Source of the DNA: Streptomyces sp. MMBL 11-1
GTDB lineage: Bacteria > Actinomycetota > Actinomycetes > Streptomycetales > Streptomycetaceae
NCBI RefSeq assembly: GCF_028622875.1
Contig: NZ_CP117709.1
Coordinates: forward strand, 1,674,001-1,738,000
DNA: 64,000 nt
Direction: 5' to 3'
The notes under the pieces are model-generated. The model searched no databases, was not told the origin of the DNA, and saw only the letters and a program-made list of their open reading frames with translations. Below, piece by piece: positions 35,659-45,933 of this stretch. The stretch's first letter is position 1. The number at the start of each line of letters is the position of its first letter. The position numbers were made by a program, and so were the translations under genes.

Positions 35659-35696
35659 AGGGCCGGGCCCCGGGAAAGATCCCGGGGCCCGGCCCT
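35659..35696 (-). terminator. divIVA terminator
   Basis: A perfect 17-bp stem (35659-35675 and 35680-35696) with an AAGA loop lies 41 bp past the divIVA stop. Confidence 0.88.
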
Positions 35697-35736
35697 CTGC
35701 CTGCCGACGGCTACGCGCTCAGCGAGCGCGAACCGC

Positions 35737-36897
35737 TCAGTTGTCGTCCTCGTCGATCAGGAAGCCACGCATCGGCGAAGGCGCCTGCTGCTGCATCGGC
35801 TGCGGCGCCTGCGGCCGCACCGGCGCCATCGGCTGCGTCATCGCCGGCGACATCTGCTGCTGGCCACCGTAGGACGGCGCACCGCCCATCGAGGACGGGC
35901 CGCCACCCATCTGCTGGCCGCCGTGGCCACCGTGGTTGGAGCCGCCCATGGAGTGCCCCATCGCACCCGCGCCGGCCGGGGCCAGCGAGGGGGACGGCGG
36001 CAGCGAAGCGGCTGCCGGAGTCCGCGGCGGGGCGAGCGAGTCGTCCGCCTGGGTCTCCAGCTGACGCAGCTGGCTCTCCAGGTAGGACTTCAGCCGCGTG
36101 CGGTACTCGCGCTCGAAGCCACGCAGATCCTCGACCTTGCGCTCCAGGGTCGCGCGGGCCGACTCCAGCGAGCCCATCGCCACGCGGTGCTTCTCCTGCG
36201 CGTCCCGCTCCAGCGCGTCGGCCTTGGCACGCGCGTCGCGCTCCAGACCCTCGGCACGGCTGCGCGCCTCGCCGACGATCTTGTTGGCCTCGGAACGGGC
36301 CTCCGCGATCGCCTGGTCGGCGGTCTGCTGTGCGAGCGAGAGGACACGGGCGGCGCTGTCGCCGCCGGGGCCCTGCCCCTGCTGCTGCATCTGCGGCGGC
36401 TGCATCTGCTGCATCTGCTGCTGCTGGGGGTGCTGACCCATGGGGCCACCCTGCATCGGGCCACCCATGGGACCGCCCTGCATCGGGCCGGGGCCGTGCG
36501 GGCCCTGCGGACCGGGGCCGTGGCCGCCCTGGGGGCCGTGGCCGCTGGGACCTGCGGGCAACTGCGGCGCGCCACCGGGCAGCTGGGGCGGACCCATCTG
36601 CGGGGGCTGCTGCTGCTGCGGCGGTCCTGATATGGCGGCGGGAACGGGGGCACCGGGGCGGTCCTGCTGCTCCGGAGGCTTGCGCATACCCTGCTGCTGT
36701 TGCTGCTGCTGGTTCTGCGCGGCGGCACGCGTCGCGGCGGCCAGCTTGGCGCGCAGGTCCTCGTTCTCACGGAGCAGACGGGTCAGCTCCGATTCGACCT
36801 CGTCGAGAAAGGCATCGACCTCGTCCTCGTCATAGCCTTCTCGGAGGCGGACGGTCGTGAACTGCTTGTTCCGCACGTCCTCGGGGGTCAACGGCAT
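35737..36897 (-). CDS. divIVA: DivIVA polar growth protein
   Basis: 386 residues from ATG 36897 (MPLTPEDVRNKQFTTVRLRE); upstream in-frame codons are not DivIVA-like. The N-terminal domain (residues 1-60, ending LTRLLRENEDLRAKLAAATR) binds membrane and forms a coiled coil. A long Gln/Pro/Gly linker (QQQQQQQ, GPMQGGPMGGPMQGGPMG) leads to a second coiled coil (AIAEARSEANKIVGEARSRA to ESQLRQLETQ) and a Gly/Met/Gln tail ending RGFLIDEDDN. It marks hyphal tips and recruits the wall-synthesis machinery; it is essential in S. coelicolor. It is the last gene of the dcw cluster. Confidence 0.95.
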   Translation of the reverse strand: MPLTPEDVRNKQFTTVRLREGYDEDEVDAFLDEVESELTRLLRENEDLRAKLAAATRAAAQNQQQQQQQGMRKPPEQQDRPGAPVPAAISGPPQQQQPPQMGPPQLPGGAPQLPAGPSGHGPQGGHGPGPQGPHGPGPMQGGPMGGPMQGGPMGQHPQQQQMQQMQPPQMQQQGQGPGGDSAARVLSLAQQTADQAIAEARSEANKIVGEARSRAEGLERDARAKADALERDAQEKHRVAMGSLESARATLERKVEDLRGFEREYRTRLKSYLESQLRQLETQADDSLAPPRTPAAASLPPSPSLAPAGAGAMGHSMGGSNHGGHGGQQMGGGPSSMGGAPSYGGQQQMSPAMTQPMAPVRPQAPQPMQQQAPSPMRGFLIDEDDN

Positions 36898-36946
36898 CTC
36901 TTCTTCACCTCTACGTAGTCGTCGGCAGTCGGCAAGACCGTATCGC

Positions 36947-37231
36947 TCACAACCTGACCACAACGCTGATCAGGATGTAGACGATGATCATCAGAACGAA
37001 GAAGGACAGGTCGAGTGCCACGCCCCCGAGACGCAGCGGCGGAATGAACCGCCGCAGAAGCTTGAGCGGTGGATCGGTGACAGTGTAGGTGGCCTCAAGT
37101 ACGACCACCATCGCCTTGCCGGGTTGCCATGAACGTGCGAACTGGAAGACATAGTCCATGACCAGCCGGAAGATCAGCACGATGAGGAAACACATCAGCG
37201 CGATATAGACCACATCCAGTGCGACGCCCAT
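36947..37231 (-). CDS. YggT-family membrane protein
   Basis: 94 residues with two hydrophobic blocks (MGVALDVVYIALMCFLIVLI near the start and LDLSFFVLMIIVYILISVVV at the end) and the YggT core YTVTDPPLKLLRRFIPPLRL. YggT proteins are widely found next to sepF and divIVA and are thought to aid envelope or division-site organisation; no biochemical role is proven. It sits between sepF and divIVA as usual in actinobacteria. Confidence 0.9.
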   Translation of the reverse strand: MGVALDVVYIALMCFLIVLIFRLVMDYVFQFARSWQPGKAMVVVLEATYTVTDPPLKLLRRFIPPLRLGGVALDLSFFVLMIIVYILISVVVRL

Positions 37232-37322
37232 GTCCCGCGGTTCCCTCTCCCCTGGCTCTCGTCAGCTCCGGCCTCCTGGCCGGCACCGGCCTCTCGGCCG
37301 GGTTGTTCCCGGTGTCGTGTTC

Positions 37323-37952
37323 TCAGCTCTGGTTGAAGAATCCGCCCTCTGCGATGCGGGCCTTGTCCTCCGCCGTGACATCGACGTTAGCAGGCGACAA
37401 CAGGAACACCTTCTGCGTCACGCGTTCAATGCTGCCATGGAGACCGAAGACGAGCCCCGCGGCAAAGTCGACAAGTCGCTTCGCGTCCGTGTCGTCCATC
37501 TCCGTGAGATTCATGATCACCGGAGTGCCCTCACGGAAGTGTTCCCCGATGGTACGGGCCTCGTTGTAGGTCCTGGGGTGCAGCGTGGTGATGCGGTACG
37601 GCTCCCGCTCGGACACGACCTTGGGCATGATCACCGGTGCGTTCTTCTCCATGTTCGGGCGTTCAGGTGTGATGGATGCCACGGGTGCGATCCGGGCGGG
37701 TCGCACGCTTTCCGCGGGGAGCTGGACCGGCTCGCGCTGGGCGGGCGGCTGTACTACTCGTACCGGTTCGTCCCTTTCGCGCTCGCGTTCACGTTCCCGC
37801 TCCGCCTGGTGCGGGGGCTGGTGCCGCCGCCGGTCGCGCTCGGGCTCCGGCTCAGGTTCGAATTCGTCGTCGGGGTCGAACCCCGGGCCGTCGTACCCAT
37901 CGTCCTCCACGAGGCCGAGGTAGACCGCCATCTTGCGCATCGCGCCGGCCAT
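37323..37952 (-). CDS. sepF: SepF division protein
   Basis: 209 residues from ATG 37952 ([20 protein letters not shown]), with GGAGG nine bases upstream. The N-terminal amphipathic membrane-binding helix is [10 protein letters not shown]. An acidic then Arg/Glu-rich linker ([15 protein letters not shown]) follows, and the C-terminal SepF core is [20 protein letters not shown] to [19 protein letters not shown]. SepF anchors FtsZ to the membrane; Streptomyces has several SepF paralogues, and this is the cluster copy. Confidence 0.94.
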   Translation of the reverse strand: MAGAMRKMAVYLGLVEDDGYDGPGFDPDDEFEPEPEPERDRRRHQPPHQAERERERERERDEPVRVVQPPAQREPVQLPAESVRPARIAPVASITPERPNMEKNAPVIMPKVVSEREPYRITTLHPRTYNEARTIGEHFREGTPVIMNLTEMDDTDAKRLVDFAAGLVFGLHGSIERVTQKVFLLSPANVDVTAEDKARIAEGGFFNQS

Positions 37953-38020
37953 GCTCCGAGTCCTCCGCTCTGTGGTGGATCGGCATTCGTCACCAAGTGC
38001 CCGCGATCCACTGTGGTCTG

Positions 38021-38035
38021 ACCGCTGTGAGCGGT
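38021..38035. promoter_or_regulatory. Short palindrome upstream of sepF
   Basis: ACCGCT-GTG-AGCGGT lies in the 125-bp gap between yggS and sepF, flanked by an outer GGTC/GACC pair. It could be an operator or a weak attenuator; nothing more can be said. Confidence 0.3.
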
Positions 38036-38077
38036 AATGACCATATTTTCTGCTGTGGTCCGACTTGCTTCGCGACG

Positions 38078-38797
38078 TTACCCGAGCCGGGGTCGGACTC
38101 CGAGTACCGCCGTACCGACGCGTACATGTGTCGCTCCGGCCGCCACCGCGTCCTCCAGGTCCCCGCTCATACCTGCGGAGACCATGTTCGCAGCCGGATG
38201 ACCGGCGCGCAGGCGGGATGAGATTTCCATCAGCCGGTCGAAGGCGGCCCGTTGCCGGCCCGCGTACTCCCCGGCCAGCGGCGCCACGGTCATCAGTCCG
38301 TCGACCCGGAGTCCGGGAGCCGCGCCGATCGCGGCCGCCAACTCCTCGACCCCGTCCGGCGCGACGCCGCCGCGCTCGCCACGCGCGCCGCTCTCCGCGT
38401 CCAGGGCGACCTGGATCAGGCAGCCGAGTTCGCGCTCGGCGCGCACCGCGGCGGCGGAGAGGGCGGTGACCAGCTTGGTGCGGTCCACCGACTGCACGAC
38501 ATCGGCATAACTGGTCACAGAACGAACCTTGTTCGTCTGCAGTTGTCCGACAAAGTGCCATGTCAGCGAAAGATCCGCACAAGCGGTGGCTTTGGGGGCG
38601 GCGTCCTGGTCACGATTCTCCGCGACATGACGCACACCGAGTTCACGCAGGATCCGCACATCGCTCGCGGGGTAGGTCTTGGTGACCACGATCAGGGTCA
38701 CTTCCTCGCGCTTGCGACCGGCCGCGGCGCAGGAGGAGGCGATTCTTTCCTCCACCTGTGCCAGATTCGCGGCGAGTTGAGCCTTACGGTCCGTCAT
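38078..38797 (-). CDS. yggS: YggS/PLPBP-family pyridoxal-phosphate homeostasis protein
   Basis: 239 residues. The PLP lysine is in [14 protein letters not shown], and [25 protein letters not shown] and [10 protein letters not shown] are the other family blocks. This single-domain alanine-racemase-like barrel carries PLP and maintains its balance; it has no known catalytic reaction. It lies six bases after pgeF and upstream of sepF, the standard position in Gram-positive dcw clusters. Confidence 0.93.
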   Translation of the reverse strand: MTDRKAQLAANLAQVEERIASSCAAAGRKREEVTLIVVTKTYPASDVRILRELGVRHVAENRDQDAAPKATACADLSLTWHFVGQLQTNKVRSVTSYADVVQSVDRTKLVTALSAAAVRAERELGCLIQVALDAESGARGERGGVAPDGVEELAAAIGAAPGLRVDGLMTVAPLAGEYAGRQRAAFDRLMEISSRLRAGHPAANMVSAGMSGDLEDAVAAGATHVRVGTAVLGVRPRLG

Positions 38798-38803
38798 GCC
38801 CTA

Positions 38804-39544
38804 TCAGTCCAACCAGACATATCCGGCGAGCCGCCCGGTGGTGCGGTCGCGGCGGTACGAGAAATGGTCGCCCGATTCCAGCGTGCAGTACGGCGAGGAG
38901 TGCCGGTCCGCCACACCGAGGGCGGCGAGCTGGGCGTGGACTCCACCGGTGACATCAACGGCCGGGGTACCCCAGCTGGTCTCGGACCAGGTACCGGGAA
39001 CGGCCCCGGCGACCTCGGCCCGCATCGTCTCCGGCACCTCGTAACACCGTCCGCAGACGGCCGGTCCGGTGTGCGCGGTGATCCGGGAGGGGTGTGCGCC
39101 GAGCGCGACCATGGCCTCCACCGCCGCTGGAACGACTCCGGCGACCAGTCCCGGCCGCCCGGCGTGCGCCGCCCCGACGACTCCGGCGACCGGGTCGGCG
39201 AGAAGAACGGGGGTGCAGTCGGCGGTGAGGACCGCGAGCGGCAGCCCGCGCCGGGCGGTCACCACCGCGTCCACGGCCGGAATCTCCGCGTCCGCACTCC
39301 AGGGGCCGTCCACCACCGCGACGTCCCGGCCGTGCACCTGGTTCATCCACACGACGCGGGCCGGGTCGAGGCCGAGTCGGCCGGCCGCACGCTCCCGGTT
39401 CGCGCCGACGGCGGCGGGGTCGTCGCCGACCGCGCCGCCGAGGTTGAGCTCACCGTACGGAGCGGCGCTCACTCCGCCCCACCGGTCGGTGAAGGCGAAG
39501 TGAGCGCTGCCCGTGACGGGTTCCGCCCGGTGCTGAGCTATCAC
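38804..39544 (-). CDS. pgeF: PgeF/YfiH laccase-domain protein (peptidoglycan editing factor)
   Basis: 246 residues with GTG start overlapping the ftsZ stop (GTGA). Metal-binding residues lie in [23 protein letters not shown] and [14 protein letters not shown]. coli PgeF hydrolyses UDP-MurNAc-L-Ser produced by MurC error, keeping L-Ala in the wall; other members have purine-nucleoside or oxidase activity. The usual HAGWRG motif reads HAGRPG here. Confidence 0.9.
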   Translation of the reverse strand: MIAQHRAEPVTGSAHFAFTDRWGGVSAAPYGELNLGGAVGDDPAAVGANRERAAGRLGLDPARVVWMNQVHGRDVAVVDGPWSADAEIPAVDAVVTARRGLPLAVLTADCTPVLLADPVAGVVGAAHAGRPGLVAGVVPAAVEAMVALGAHPSRITAHTGPAVCGRCYEVPETMRAEVAGAVPGTWSETSWGTPAVDVTGGVHAQLAALGVADRHSSPYCTLESGDHFSYRRDRTTGRLAGYVWLD

Positions 39545-40764
39545 TTCAAGAAGTCCGGAACGTCCAGCTCTTCGGCCTGGGTGTCCTGGTAGGGACGGGC
39601 CGGCGGGACGTGCGGCGGCGAGACCGGCCCGAGCGCGCTCTCGCTCGAGGCCGACGCGGGGGCGGGCTCGGCCGGAGCCGGGCTCTCCTCGCGCGGAGGC
39701 ACGGAACCGAGTCCGCCCGTCGGGCGCGGGGACTCGACGGAGGACCTGGCCGGGGCGGCCGGCTCCTCGCGCTTGTTGCTGTTCGCGCCGAGGACGTTCT
39801 CCCGGCGGGCGGGCGGCTGCCCGCCGTCGAAGCCCGCCGCGATCACGGTGACCCGTACCTCGTCGCCCAGGGCGTCGTCGATGACGGCGCCGAAAATGAT
39901 GTTGGCCTCGGGGTGCGCGGCCTCGCTCACCAGCTGGGCGGCCTCGTTGATCTCGAAGAGACCGAGGTCGCTGCCGCCGGAGATGGAGAGGAGGACACCG
40001 CGGGCGCCGTCGATGGAGGCTTCCAGGAGGGGCGAGGAGATCGCCATCTCCGCCGCCGCCACCGCGCGGTCGTCGCCGCGTGCCGAGCCGATGCCCATGA
40101 GCGCCGATCCGGCCTCGGACATGACCGACTTGACGTCGGCGAAGTCGAGGTTGATCAGACCCGGGGTGGTGATGAGGTCGGTGATGCCCTGGACACCCGA
40201 GAGCAGCACCTGGTCGGCCGACTTGAACGCGTCGAGCACGCTGACCTGGCGGTCCGAGATGGACAGCAGGCGGTCGTTGGGAATGACGATGAGGGTGTCG
40301 ACCTCTTCGCGGAGTTCGGCGATGCCGTCCTCCGCCTGGTTCGCGCGTCGCCGGCCCTCGAAGGTGAACGGGCGGGTGACCACGCCGATCGTGAGGGCGC
40401 CGAGCGAGCGCGCGATGTTGGCGACGACTGGTGCGCCGCCGGTGCCGGTGCCGCCGCCTTCTCCGGCGGTGACGAAGACCATGTCGGCCCCCTTGAGGAC
40501 CTCCTCGATCTCCTCACGGTGGTCCTCTGCCGCCTTACGACCGACGGCCGGGTTCGCCCCGGCGCCGAGGCCTCGGGTGAGTTCACGGCCGACGTCGAGC
40601 TTGACGTCGGCGTCGCTCATCAACAGGGCTTGTGCGTCCGTGTTGATCGCGATGAACTCGACGCCCTTGAGACCGACCTCGATCATTCGGTTGATGGCAT
40701 TGACACCACCGCCGCCGACACCGATGACCTTGATGACTGCGAGGTAGTTCTGCGGTGCTGCCAC
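39541..40764 (-). CDS. ftsZ: Cell-division tubulin FtsZ
   Basis: 407 residues from GTG 40764 ([20 protein letters not shown]), with AGAGG eight bases upstream. The GTP-binding tubulin signature is [18 protein letters not shown] and the T7 catalytic loop is [13 protein letters not shown] Pro/Ala-rich linker precedes the conserved C-terminal peptide [10 protein letters not shown], which binds SepF and other partners. It polymerises into the sporulation and vegetative septal rings. It is followed by pgeF (GTGA) and preceded by a 276-bp gap with a palindrome and a GACAC motif. Confidence 0.97.
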   Translation of the reverse strand: MAAPQNYLAVIKVIGVGGGGVNAINRMIEVGLKGVEFIAINTDAQALLMSDADVKLDVGRELTRGLGAGANPAVGRKAAEDHREEIEEVLKGADMVFVTAGEGGGTGTGGAPVVANIARSLGALTIGVVTRPFTFEGRRRANQAEDGIAELREEVDTLIVIPNDRLLSISDRQVSVLDAFKSADQVLLSGVQGITDLITTPGLINLDFADVKSVMSEAGSALMGIGSARGDDRAVAAAEMAISSPLLEASIDGARGVLLSISGGSDLGLFEINEAAQLVSEAAHPEANIIFGAVIDDALGDEVRVTVIAAGFDGGQPPARRENVLGANSNKREEPAAPARSSVESPRPTGGLGSVPPREESPAPAEPAPASASSESALGPVSPPHVPPARPYQDTQAEELDVPDFLK

Positions 40765-40859
40765 GTCGAAGGCCTCTCGCCTCGAGTTACGTGTCGTCGC
40801 TCCGCGGTAGCTCCGCGGCGACGACTGATGTCGATGGGGACGGTCCGAACGCCGACCCA

Positions 40860-40924
40860 AACCCTAACGTTGAAGTTTAGGGTTACCGGTGTGCCTGCTT
40901 CCTGGACTCTTCCGAACAGGACAC
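40860..40924 (-). promoter_or_regulatory. ftsZ upstream regulatory region
   Basis: The gap between ftsQ and ftsZ contains a perfect 8-bp inverted repeat AACCCTAA-N9-TTAGGGTT (40860-40884), 96-120 bp upstream of the ftsZ start, and a GACAC (40920-40924). The sequence is much more AT-rich than the flanking genes. ftsZ in S. coelicolor has its own promoters here, one of them sporulation-specific; I cannot place the individual -10 boxes by eye. Confidence 0.55.
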
Positions 40925-41040
40925 TAAGTCGACAAGTGGCGCACGTTCAACGAACACGCCGAACCTCCCGTTTTTCTTTTCACCCTATGTGATCACCCGT
41001 AGCGCTGACCAACCAGGGTGCTGGCCAGCACAAATACCCG

Positions 41041-41835
41041 TCAACTCGCCGATACCGCCGGGGCGGTGGGAGCGCTTATGTCGAAGTGTCCCACTTTGGG
41101 AGCGGCTTTCATGAGTGCGGTGAGGACGCGCGCCTTCACCGGTCCGTCTTCGCCGCTCCCCCAGGTCACCACACGATCCCGGGTGAGCAGCAAGGAGATC
41201 GCGTCGTACGAAGTGACCCGTACGGCCTCGGTGTCCTCGGCCACAGCTGCCGGAAGGTCGCCGACGACGCGGACCGCTTCCCGCAACAGACCGTCACCAC
41301 CGAAGCGGCGCAGGCTCGCGGACGGTTCGGGAGTCAGCTCCAGCAGAGGCACGCCCTTCGGGGCCTTGTCCACGGTGGCGAAGCGCACGCCCTTGGCGTC
41401 CACTTCCACGAACGCACCGTCCTTCTCGACCAGCAGGACCGGCTTCCGTTCGGTCACCTTAAGGCCGATGCCGTCCGGCCAGGACCGAACGACATCAACT
41501 GTGTCGATACGAGGCAACTTCTGGCGCAACCGCCGCTCCATGGCGTCGGTGTCCACGGAGACCAGCGGGGCGCCGATCGGCGTGGCGGCAACCGCTTCCA
41601 CTTCTTCGCGGGTCAGGACCTCGACTCCGCTCGTGCCGACCTTCTCGACGCGGAGCCAGGAGGAGCCGTAGAGCACCCAGATCACGAACGCGGTGAACAG
41701 GGCGGCCGCGACGCCGATCAGGATCAGCAGGGTGCGGCGGCTGATCCGGGGCTCGTCGGGGCCGGTCCGCGGCGGGCGGGCGGAGGTGTCCGCCCGCCCG
41801 GGTGCGCCGCGCTGGGCGGTCGTCGGTCCGGCCAC
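41041..41835 (-). CDS. ftsQ: FtsQ division protein
   Basis: 264 residues from GTG 41835 (VAGPTTAQRGAPGRADTSAR), with GAAGGAG upstream. A short cytoplasmic head leads to one membrane span (LLILIGVAAALFTAFVIWVL). Outside come the POTRA domain (WLRVEKVGTSGVEVLTREEV and on) and the beta domain (KLPRIDTVDVVRSWPDGIGL to TERKPVLLVE). It links FtsL to the divisome. Not essential for growth in Streptomyces but needed for efficient sporulation. Confidence 0.92.
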   Translation of the reverse strand: MAGPTTAQRGAPGRADTSARPPRTGPDEPRISRRTLLILIGVAAALFTAFVIWVLYGSSWLRVEKVGTSGVEVLTREEVEAVAATPIGAPLVSVDTDAMERRLRQKLPRIDTVDVVRSWPDGIGLKVTERKPVLLVEKDGAFVEVDAKGVRFATVDKAPKGVPLLELTPEPSASLRRFGGDGLLREAVRVVGDLPAAVAEDTEAVRVTSYDAISLLLTRDRVVTWGSGEDGPVKARVLTALMKAAPKVGHFDISAPTAPAVSAS

Positions 41836-41897
41836 GCTCGCTCCTTCGCCGGACCCGTGGCGCCCGCCCCGGGTCCGCACCGCATCGCGCCGGGCGC

Positions 41898-42986
41898 CTA
41901 GCGGCGCGCGGCAATCGCTTCGTACACCATGCCGACGAGCAGGTCGTCGGCGTCGCGCCGGCCGAACTCGGCAGCGGCGCGGGACATTTCGTACAGCCGG
42001 TGAGGGTCCGACAGTACCGGCAGGACGTTGCCCTGCACCCACTCCGGGGTGAGCGCCGCGTCGTCCACCAGCAGGCCGCCGCCGGCGTTGACCACCGGCT
42101 GGGCGTTGAGCCGCTGTTCACCGTTGCCGATGGGCAGCGGCACGTAGGCGGCGGGGAGCCCGACGGCGGAGAGTTCGGCGACGGTCATCGCGCCCGCGCG
42201 ACAGAGCATCATGTCGGCCGCGGCGTACGCGAGGTCCATCCGGTCCACGTACGGTACCGGGATGTAGGGCGGCATCCCGGGCATGTTGTCGATCCGCGGC
42301 AATTCGTTCTTCGGGCCGACCACATGGAGGATCTGGATCCCGGAACGCTGCAGCAGCGGCGCGACCCGCTGGACCACCTCGTTGAGGTGGCGCGCGCCCT
42401 GCGATCCGCCGGAGACCAGCAGCGTGGGCAGGTTGGGGTCGAGGCCGAAGGAGGCGCGGGCCTCCGGGCGGACCCGGGCGCGGTCCAGGGTCGCGATGGT
42501 GCGGCGCAGCGGGATGCCGATGTAGCGGGCGCCGCGCAGCTTGCTGTCGGGGGTGGAGACGGCGACCCCGTGGGCGTACCGCGAGCCGATCTTGTTGGCC
42601 AGGCCCGGGCGGGCGTTGGCCTCGTGGACGACGATCGGCACACCGGCCCGCTTGGCGGCCAGGTAGCCGGGCAGGGCGACGTAGCCGCCGAAGCCGACCA
42701 CGCAGTCCGCCTTGGTCCGCTCCAGGATCTGCTCGGCCGCCTTGATGGTGCCGCGCAGCCGGCCCGGGACGGTGATCAGTTCGGGCGTGGGCTTACGGGG
42801 CAGCGGCACGGCCGGGATGAGCGCCAGCTCGTACCCCCGCTCGGGCACGAGTCTGGTCTCCAGTCCGCGTTCCGTGCCGAGGGCAGTGATTCCCACGGTC
42901 GGGTCCTGCCTGCGCAGGGCGTCTGCGAGGGCAAGCGCGGGCTCGATGTGTCCGGCGGTCCCCCCGCCGGCGAGTACGACATGCAC
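41898..42986 (-). CDS. murG: UDP-GlcNAc transferase MurG
   Basis: 362 residues. The N-domain G-loop is [20 protein letters not shown] and the second is [17 protein letters not shown]. The UDP-GlcNAc site is [17 protein letters not shown] and [18 protein letters not shown]. It adds GlcNAc to lipid I to give lipid II on the inner membrane face. It lies six bases after ftsW. Confidence 0.96.
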   Translation of the reverse strand: MHVVLAGGGTAGHIEPALALADALRRQDPTVGITALGTERGLETRLVPERGYELALIPAVPLPRKPTPELITVPGRLRGTIKAAEQILERTKADCVVGFGGYVALPGYLAAKRAGVPIVVHEANARPGLANKIGSRYAHGVAVSTPDSKLRGARYIGIPLRRTIATLDRARVRPEARASFGLDPNLPTLLVSGGSQGARHLNEVVQRVAPLLQRSGIQILHVVGPKNELPRIDNMPGMPPYIPVPYVDRMDLAYAAADMMLCRAGAMTVAELSAVGLPAAYVPLPIGNGEQRLNAQPVVNAGGGLLVDDAALTPEWVQGNVLPVLSDPHRLYEMSRAAAEFGRRDADDLLVGMVYEAIAARR

Positions 42987-42992
42987 CGAAAT

Positions 42993-44438
42993 TCACCGCT
43001 CTCCGGACGGACGCTTCTTGACGCGCCGTCTCATCGTCTTCCATCTCACCCCGGGCTTCCGCATGGCCAGGGCCGCCTTGGCGGCTGGGTCCTCCCGTGC
43101 GAAGGCGATCATCAGCCCGACCGCGAACATCGTCGGCAGCAGGGCCGACCCCCCGTAGGAGAACAGCGGGAGCGGAACCCCGGCGATCGGCAACAGACCG
43201 AGCACCGCACCGATGTTGATCACGGCCTGGGCCGTGATCCACGTGGTCACGCCTCCCGCGGCAAACCTCACGAAGGGGTCCTCCGTGCGTCCGGCCACGC
43301 GGATACCCGCATAGCCTAGAGCCGCGAACAGGGCGAGCACCGACAACGTCCCCGCCAGACCCAGTTCCTCACCGGTGATCGCGAAGATGAAGTCGGTGTG
43401 GGGTTCCGGGAGTTGACCCCATTTTTCCACACTCGCACCCAGCCCGGAACCGAACCATCCGCCGGACGCCAGAGCATAGATCCCATGTGCGGCCTGCCAG
43501 CAGCCGCCCTCCGGATCGGGTTCGCTCACCCCCATGCAGGCGAGCCGGGACATCCGGTTGGGGCTGGTCCTGATCAGCAGGAACGCGAGGACGGAGGCGA
43601 AGCCGAGCACCGCGGCGAACAGCCGGGTGGGGGCGCCGGCCAGCCAGAGCAGACCGAACAGGATCGCTGTGAGAATGATCGCGGTTCCCATGTCGCCGCC
43701 GAGCATGATCAGTCCGAGCAGCATGAAGGCGACCGGCACGAGCGGCACGAGCATGTGCTTCCACTGCGTCAGCAACCGCTTGTCCTGCTTGCGGGCCAGC
43801 AGGTCCGCCGCCCACAGGATGAGGGCCAGCTTGCCGAACTCGCTGGGCTGGAGCTGGAAGGGGCCGCCCAGGTAGAGCCAGTTCTGGTTGCCGTTGACCG
43901 ACATCCCTATCCCCGGCACCTGGACCAGGACCATCAGGAAGACGGTGACCATCAGTATCGGGTAGGCCAGCGCACGGTGGAGCTTCACGGGCATCCGGGC
44001 GGCGAGCAGCATCAGCGCGCCCCCGATGACCGCGGCGAGGAACTGCTTGCCGAAGAAGTAGGTCGAGGGCTTGCTGATGTCCAGCGCCTTGATCATCGAG
44101 GCGGAGTAGACCATCACCAGGCCCAGCACGGTGATCAGGAGGCTGGAGCCGAGGATCACGTAGTAGGCGGTCAGGGGCCGGTCCCAGGCCCGCCGTGCCC
44201 GCTCGTAGGCCCGGCGCGGTCCGCCGCCGCGCCCGGTGCGCGGGGGCCGGGGCCCCGTGCCGCCGCGTCCGGAGCCGCGGGACGTCTCCGGACGCCGGGC
44301 TCCGGTGGCGAGGCGCCCGCGCAGGGCGAGCCCGTCGGGCAGCGGTACTCCGGCGGGTGCGGGCGACGCGGCGAGGGGGCGGGGTACCGAGGCCCGTGCG
44401 CGGTCCCGCCGTACGGCGAATCTCTCGTCGGCCGGCAT
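42993..44438 (-). CDS. ftsW: SEDS peptidoglycan polymerase FtsW
   Basis: 481 residues from ATG 44438, with a long basic and Pro/Arg-rich cytoplasmic head (about 95 residues) before the first span (LTAYYVILGSSLLITVLGLV). About ten spans follow. Family motifs: NQNWLYLGGPFQLQPSEFGK, HTDFIFAITGEELGLAG and GVPLPLFSYGGSALL. It polymerises lipid II together with FtsI. In S. coelicolor it is needed for sporulation septa but not viability. Confidence 0.94.
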   Translation of the reverse strand: MPADERFAVRRDRARASVPRPLAASPAPAGVPLPDGLALRGRLATGARRPETSRGSGRGGTGPRPPRTGRGGGPRRAYERARRAWDRPLTAYYVILGSSLLITVLGLVMVYSASMIKALDISKPSTYFFGKQFLAAVIGGALMLLAARMPVKLHRALAYPILMVTVFLMVLVQVPGIGMSVNGNQNWLYLGGPFQLQPSEFGKLALILWAADLLARKQDKRLLTQWKHMLVPLVPVAFMLLGLIMLGGDMGTAIILTAILFGLLWLAGAPTRLFAAVLGFASVLAFLLIRTSPNRMSRLACMGVSEPDPEGGCWQAAHGIYALASGGWFGSGLGASVEKWGQLPEPHTDFIFAITGEELGLAGTLSVLALFAALGYAGIRVAGRTEDPFVRFAAGGVTTWITAQAVINIGAVLGLLPIAGVPLPLFSYGGSALLPTMFAVGLMIAFAREDPAAKAALAMRKPGVRWKTMRRRVKKRPSGER

Positions 44439-44502
44439 TGTCGCTGTCCCCTCCACTGCTCGTGCCCGGGGCCCGTGACCCCGGGCGCGGAGGCCCGGTC
44501 GG

Positions 44503-45933
44503 TCAGGCGCTCTCGTCGGCGCGTGCGCGGACCGCGTCCGCGAACGCCTCGCCCCGCTTGTTGTAGTTGGTGAACATGTCCATCGAGGCACAGGCCGGGG
44601 CCAGCAGTACCGTATCCCCCGGCCGGGCGAGCGCGGCCGCCCGTGCGACCGCTTCGGACATCGCCCCAGTGTCGGTCCGGTCGAGGTCGACCACCGGGAC
44701 TTCGGGGGCGTGTCGCGTCAGGGCTTCGCGGATCAGCGCCCGGTCGGCGCCGATCAGCACGACCCCGCGCAGCCGCTTCGCCGCACCGGCGACCAGCTCG
44801 TCGAACGTGGCGCCCTTGGCCAGTCCGCCCGCGATCCAGACGATGGAGTCGTAGGCGGCGAGGGAGGCCTCGGTGGCATGGGTGTTGGTGGCCTTGGAGT
44901 CGTCCACGTAACGGACTTCGTCGATGTCCGCGATGTGTTCGATGCGGTGGGCGTCCGGCCGGAAGGCGCGCAGTCCGTCGCGGACGGCGGCCGGCTCCAC
45001 GCCGAAGGCGCGGGCGAGGGCGGCGGCGGCGAGGGCGTTGGCGATGTTGTGCGGGGCCGGCGGGTCGACGTCGGTGACCTCGGCCAGTTCCTGGGCCTGC
45101 TTCTGGCGGTTGGCGACGAACGCCCGGTCGACGAGGATGCCGTCCACCACGCCGAGCTGCGAGGGGCCGGGGGCGCCGAGGGTGAAGCCGATGGCGCGGC
45201 AGCCCTCTTCGACGTCCGCCTCGCGCACCAGGTCCTCGGTGGCCGGGTCGGCCGCGTTGTAGACGCAGGCGACCGTGTTGCCCTCGTAGACACGGCCCTT
45301 GTCGGCGGCGTACGCCTCCATCGAGCCGTGCCAGTCGAGGTGGTCCGGCGCCAGGTTGAGGACGGCCGCCGAGTGCGCGCGGGGGGAGGGCGCCCAGTGC
45401 AGCTGGTAGCTGGAGAGTTCGACGGCGAGGACGTCGTACTCGGTCTCGCCGAGCACCGCGTCCAGCAGCGATACGCCGATGTTGCCGACGGCGGCGGTGC
45501 GCAGGCCCGCCGCCTCAAGGATCGACGCCAGCATCCGTACGGTCGTGGTCTTGCCGTTGGTGCCGGTGACCGCGAGCCAGGGAGCGGCCTTCCGGCCGTT
45601 CGTTCCGCGCAGTCGCCAGGCCAGTTCGACGTCGCCCCAGACCGGGACGCCCGCCTCAGCGGCAGCCAGGAAGAGCGGCTTGTCCGGCTGCCAGCCGGGG
45701 GCGGTGACGACGAGTTCCGTGGACGGCGGCAGCGTCGCGCCGTCGCCGAGGCGCACGGTGATGCCGAGCGCCTCCAGTCCGGCCGCCTGCGCGCGGGCGC
45801 GTTCGTCGTCGCCGTCGTTGACGACGGTGACGAGCGCACCGCGCTCGTGCAGGGCGCGGGCCGCGGGAATGCCGCTGACGCCGAGCCCCGCGACGGTGAC
45901 ATGCTTGCCCTGCCAGTCCACGGTGCTGCTCAC
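44503..45933 (-). CDS. murD: UDP-MurNAc-L-Ala:D-Glu ligase
   Basis: 476 residues from GTG 45933, which overlaps the mraY stop (GTGA); ATG 45948 is an in-frame alternative. It has an N-terminal Rossmann domain ([20 protein letters not shown]), the ATP P-loop [16 protein letters not shown], the substrate segment [20 protein letters not shown] and the C-domain [18 protein letters not shown]. It adds D-Glu to the peptidoglycan precursor in the cytoplasm. Confidence 0.96.
   Translation of the reverse strand: MSSTVDWQGKHVTVAGLGVSGIPAARALHERGALVTVVNDGDDERARAQAAGLEALGITVRLGDGATLPPSTELVVTAPGWQPDKPLFLAAAEAGVPVWGDVELAWRLRGTNGRKAAPWLAVTGTNGKTTTVRMLASILEAAGLRTAAVGNIGVSLLDAVLGETEYDVLAVELSSYQLHWAPSPRAHSAAVLNLAPDHLDWHGSMEAYAADKGRVYEGNTVACVYNAADPATEDLVREADVEEGCRAIGFTLGAPGPSQLGVVDGILVDRAFVANRQKQAQELAEVTDVDPPAPHNIANALAAAALARAFGVEPAAVRDGLRAFRPDAHRIEHIADIDEVRYVDDSKATNTHATEASLAAYDSIVWIAGGLAKGATFDELVAGAAKRLRGVVLIGADRALIREALTRHAPEVPVVDLDRTDTGAMSEAVARAAALARPGDTVLLAPACASMDMFTNYNKRGEAFADAVRARADESA

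Noticed and set aside
36430..36600. Tandem repeat array in the divIVA region
   Set aside because: It is the codons of the Gly/Pro/Met/Gln linker of DivIVA, not an intergenic repeat.
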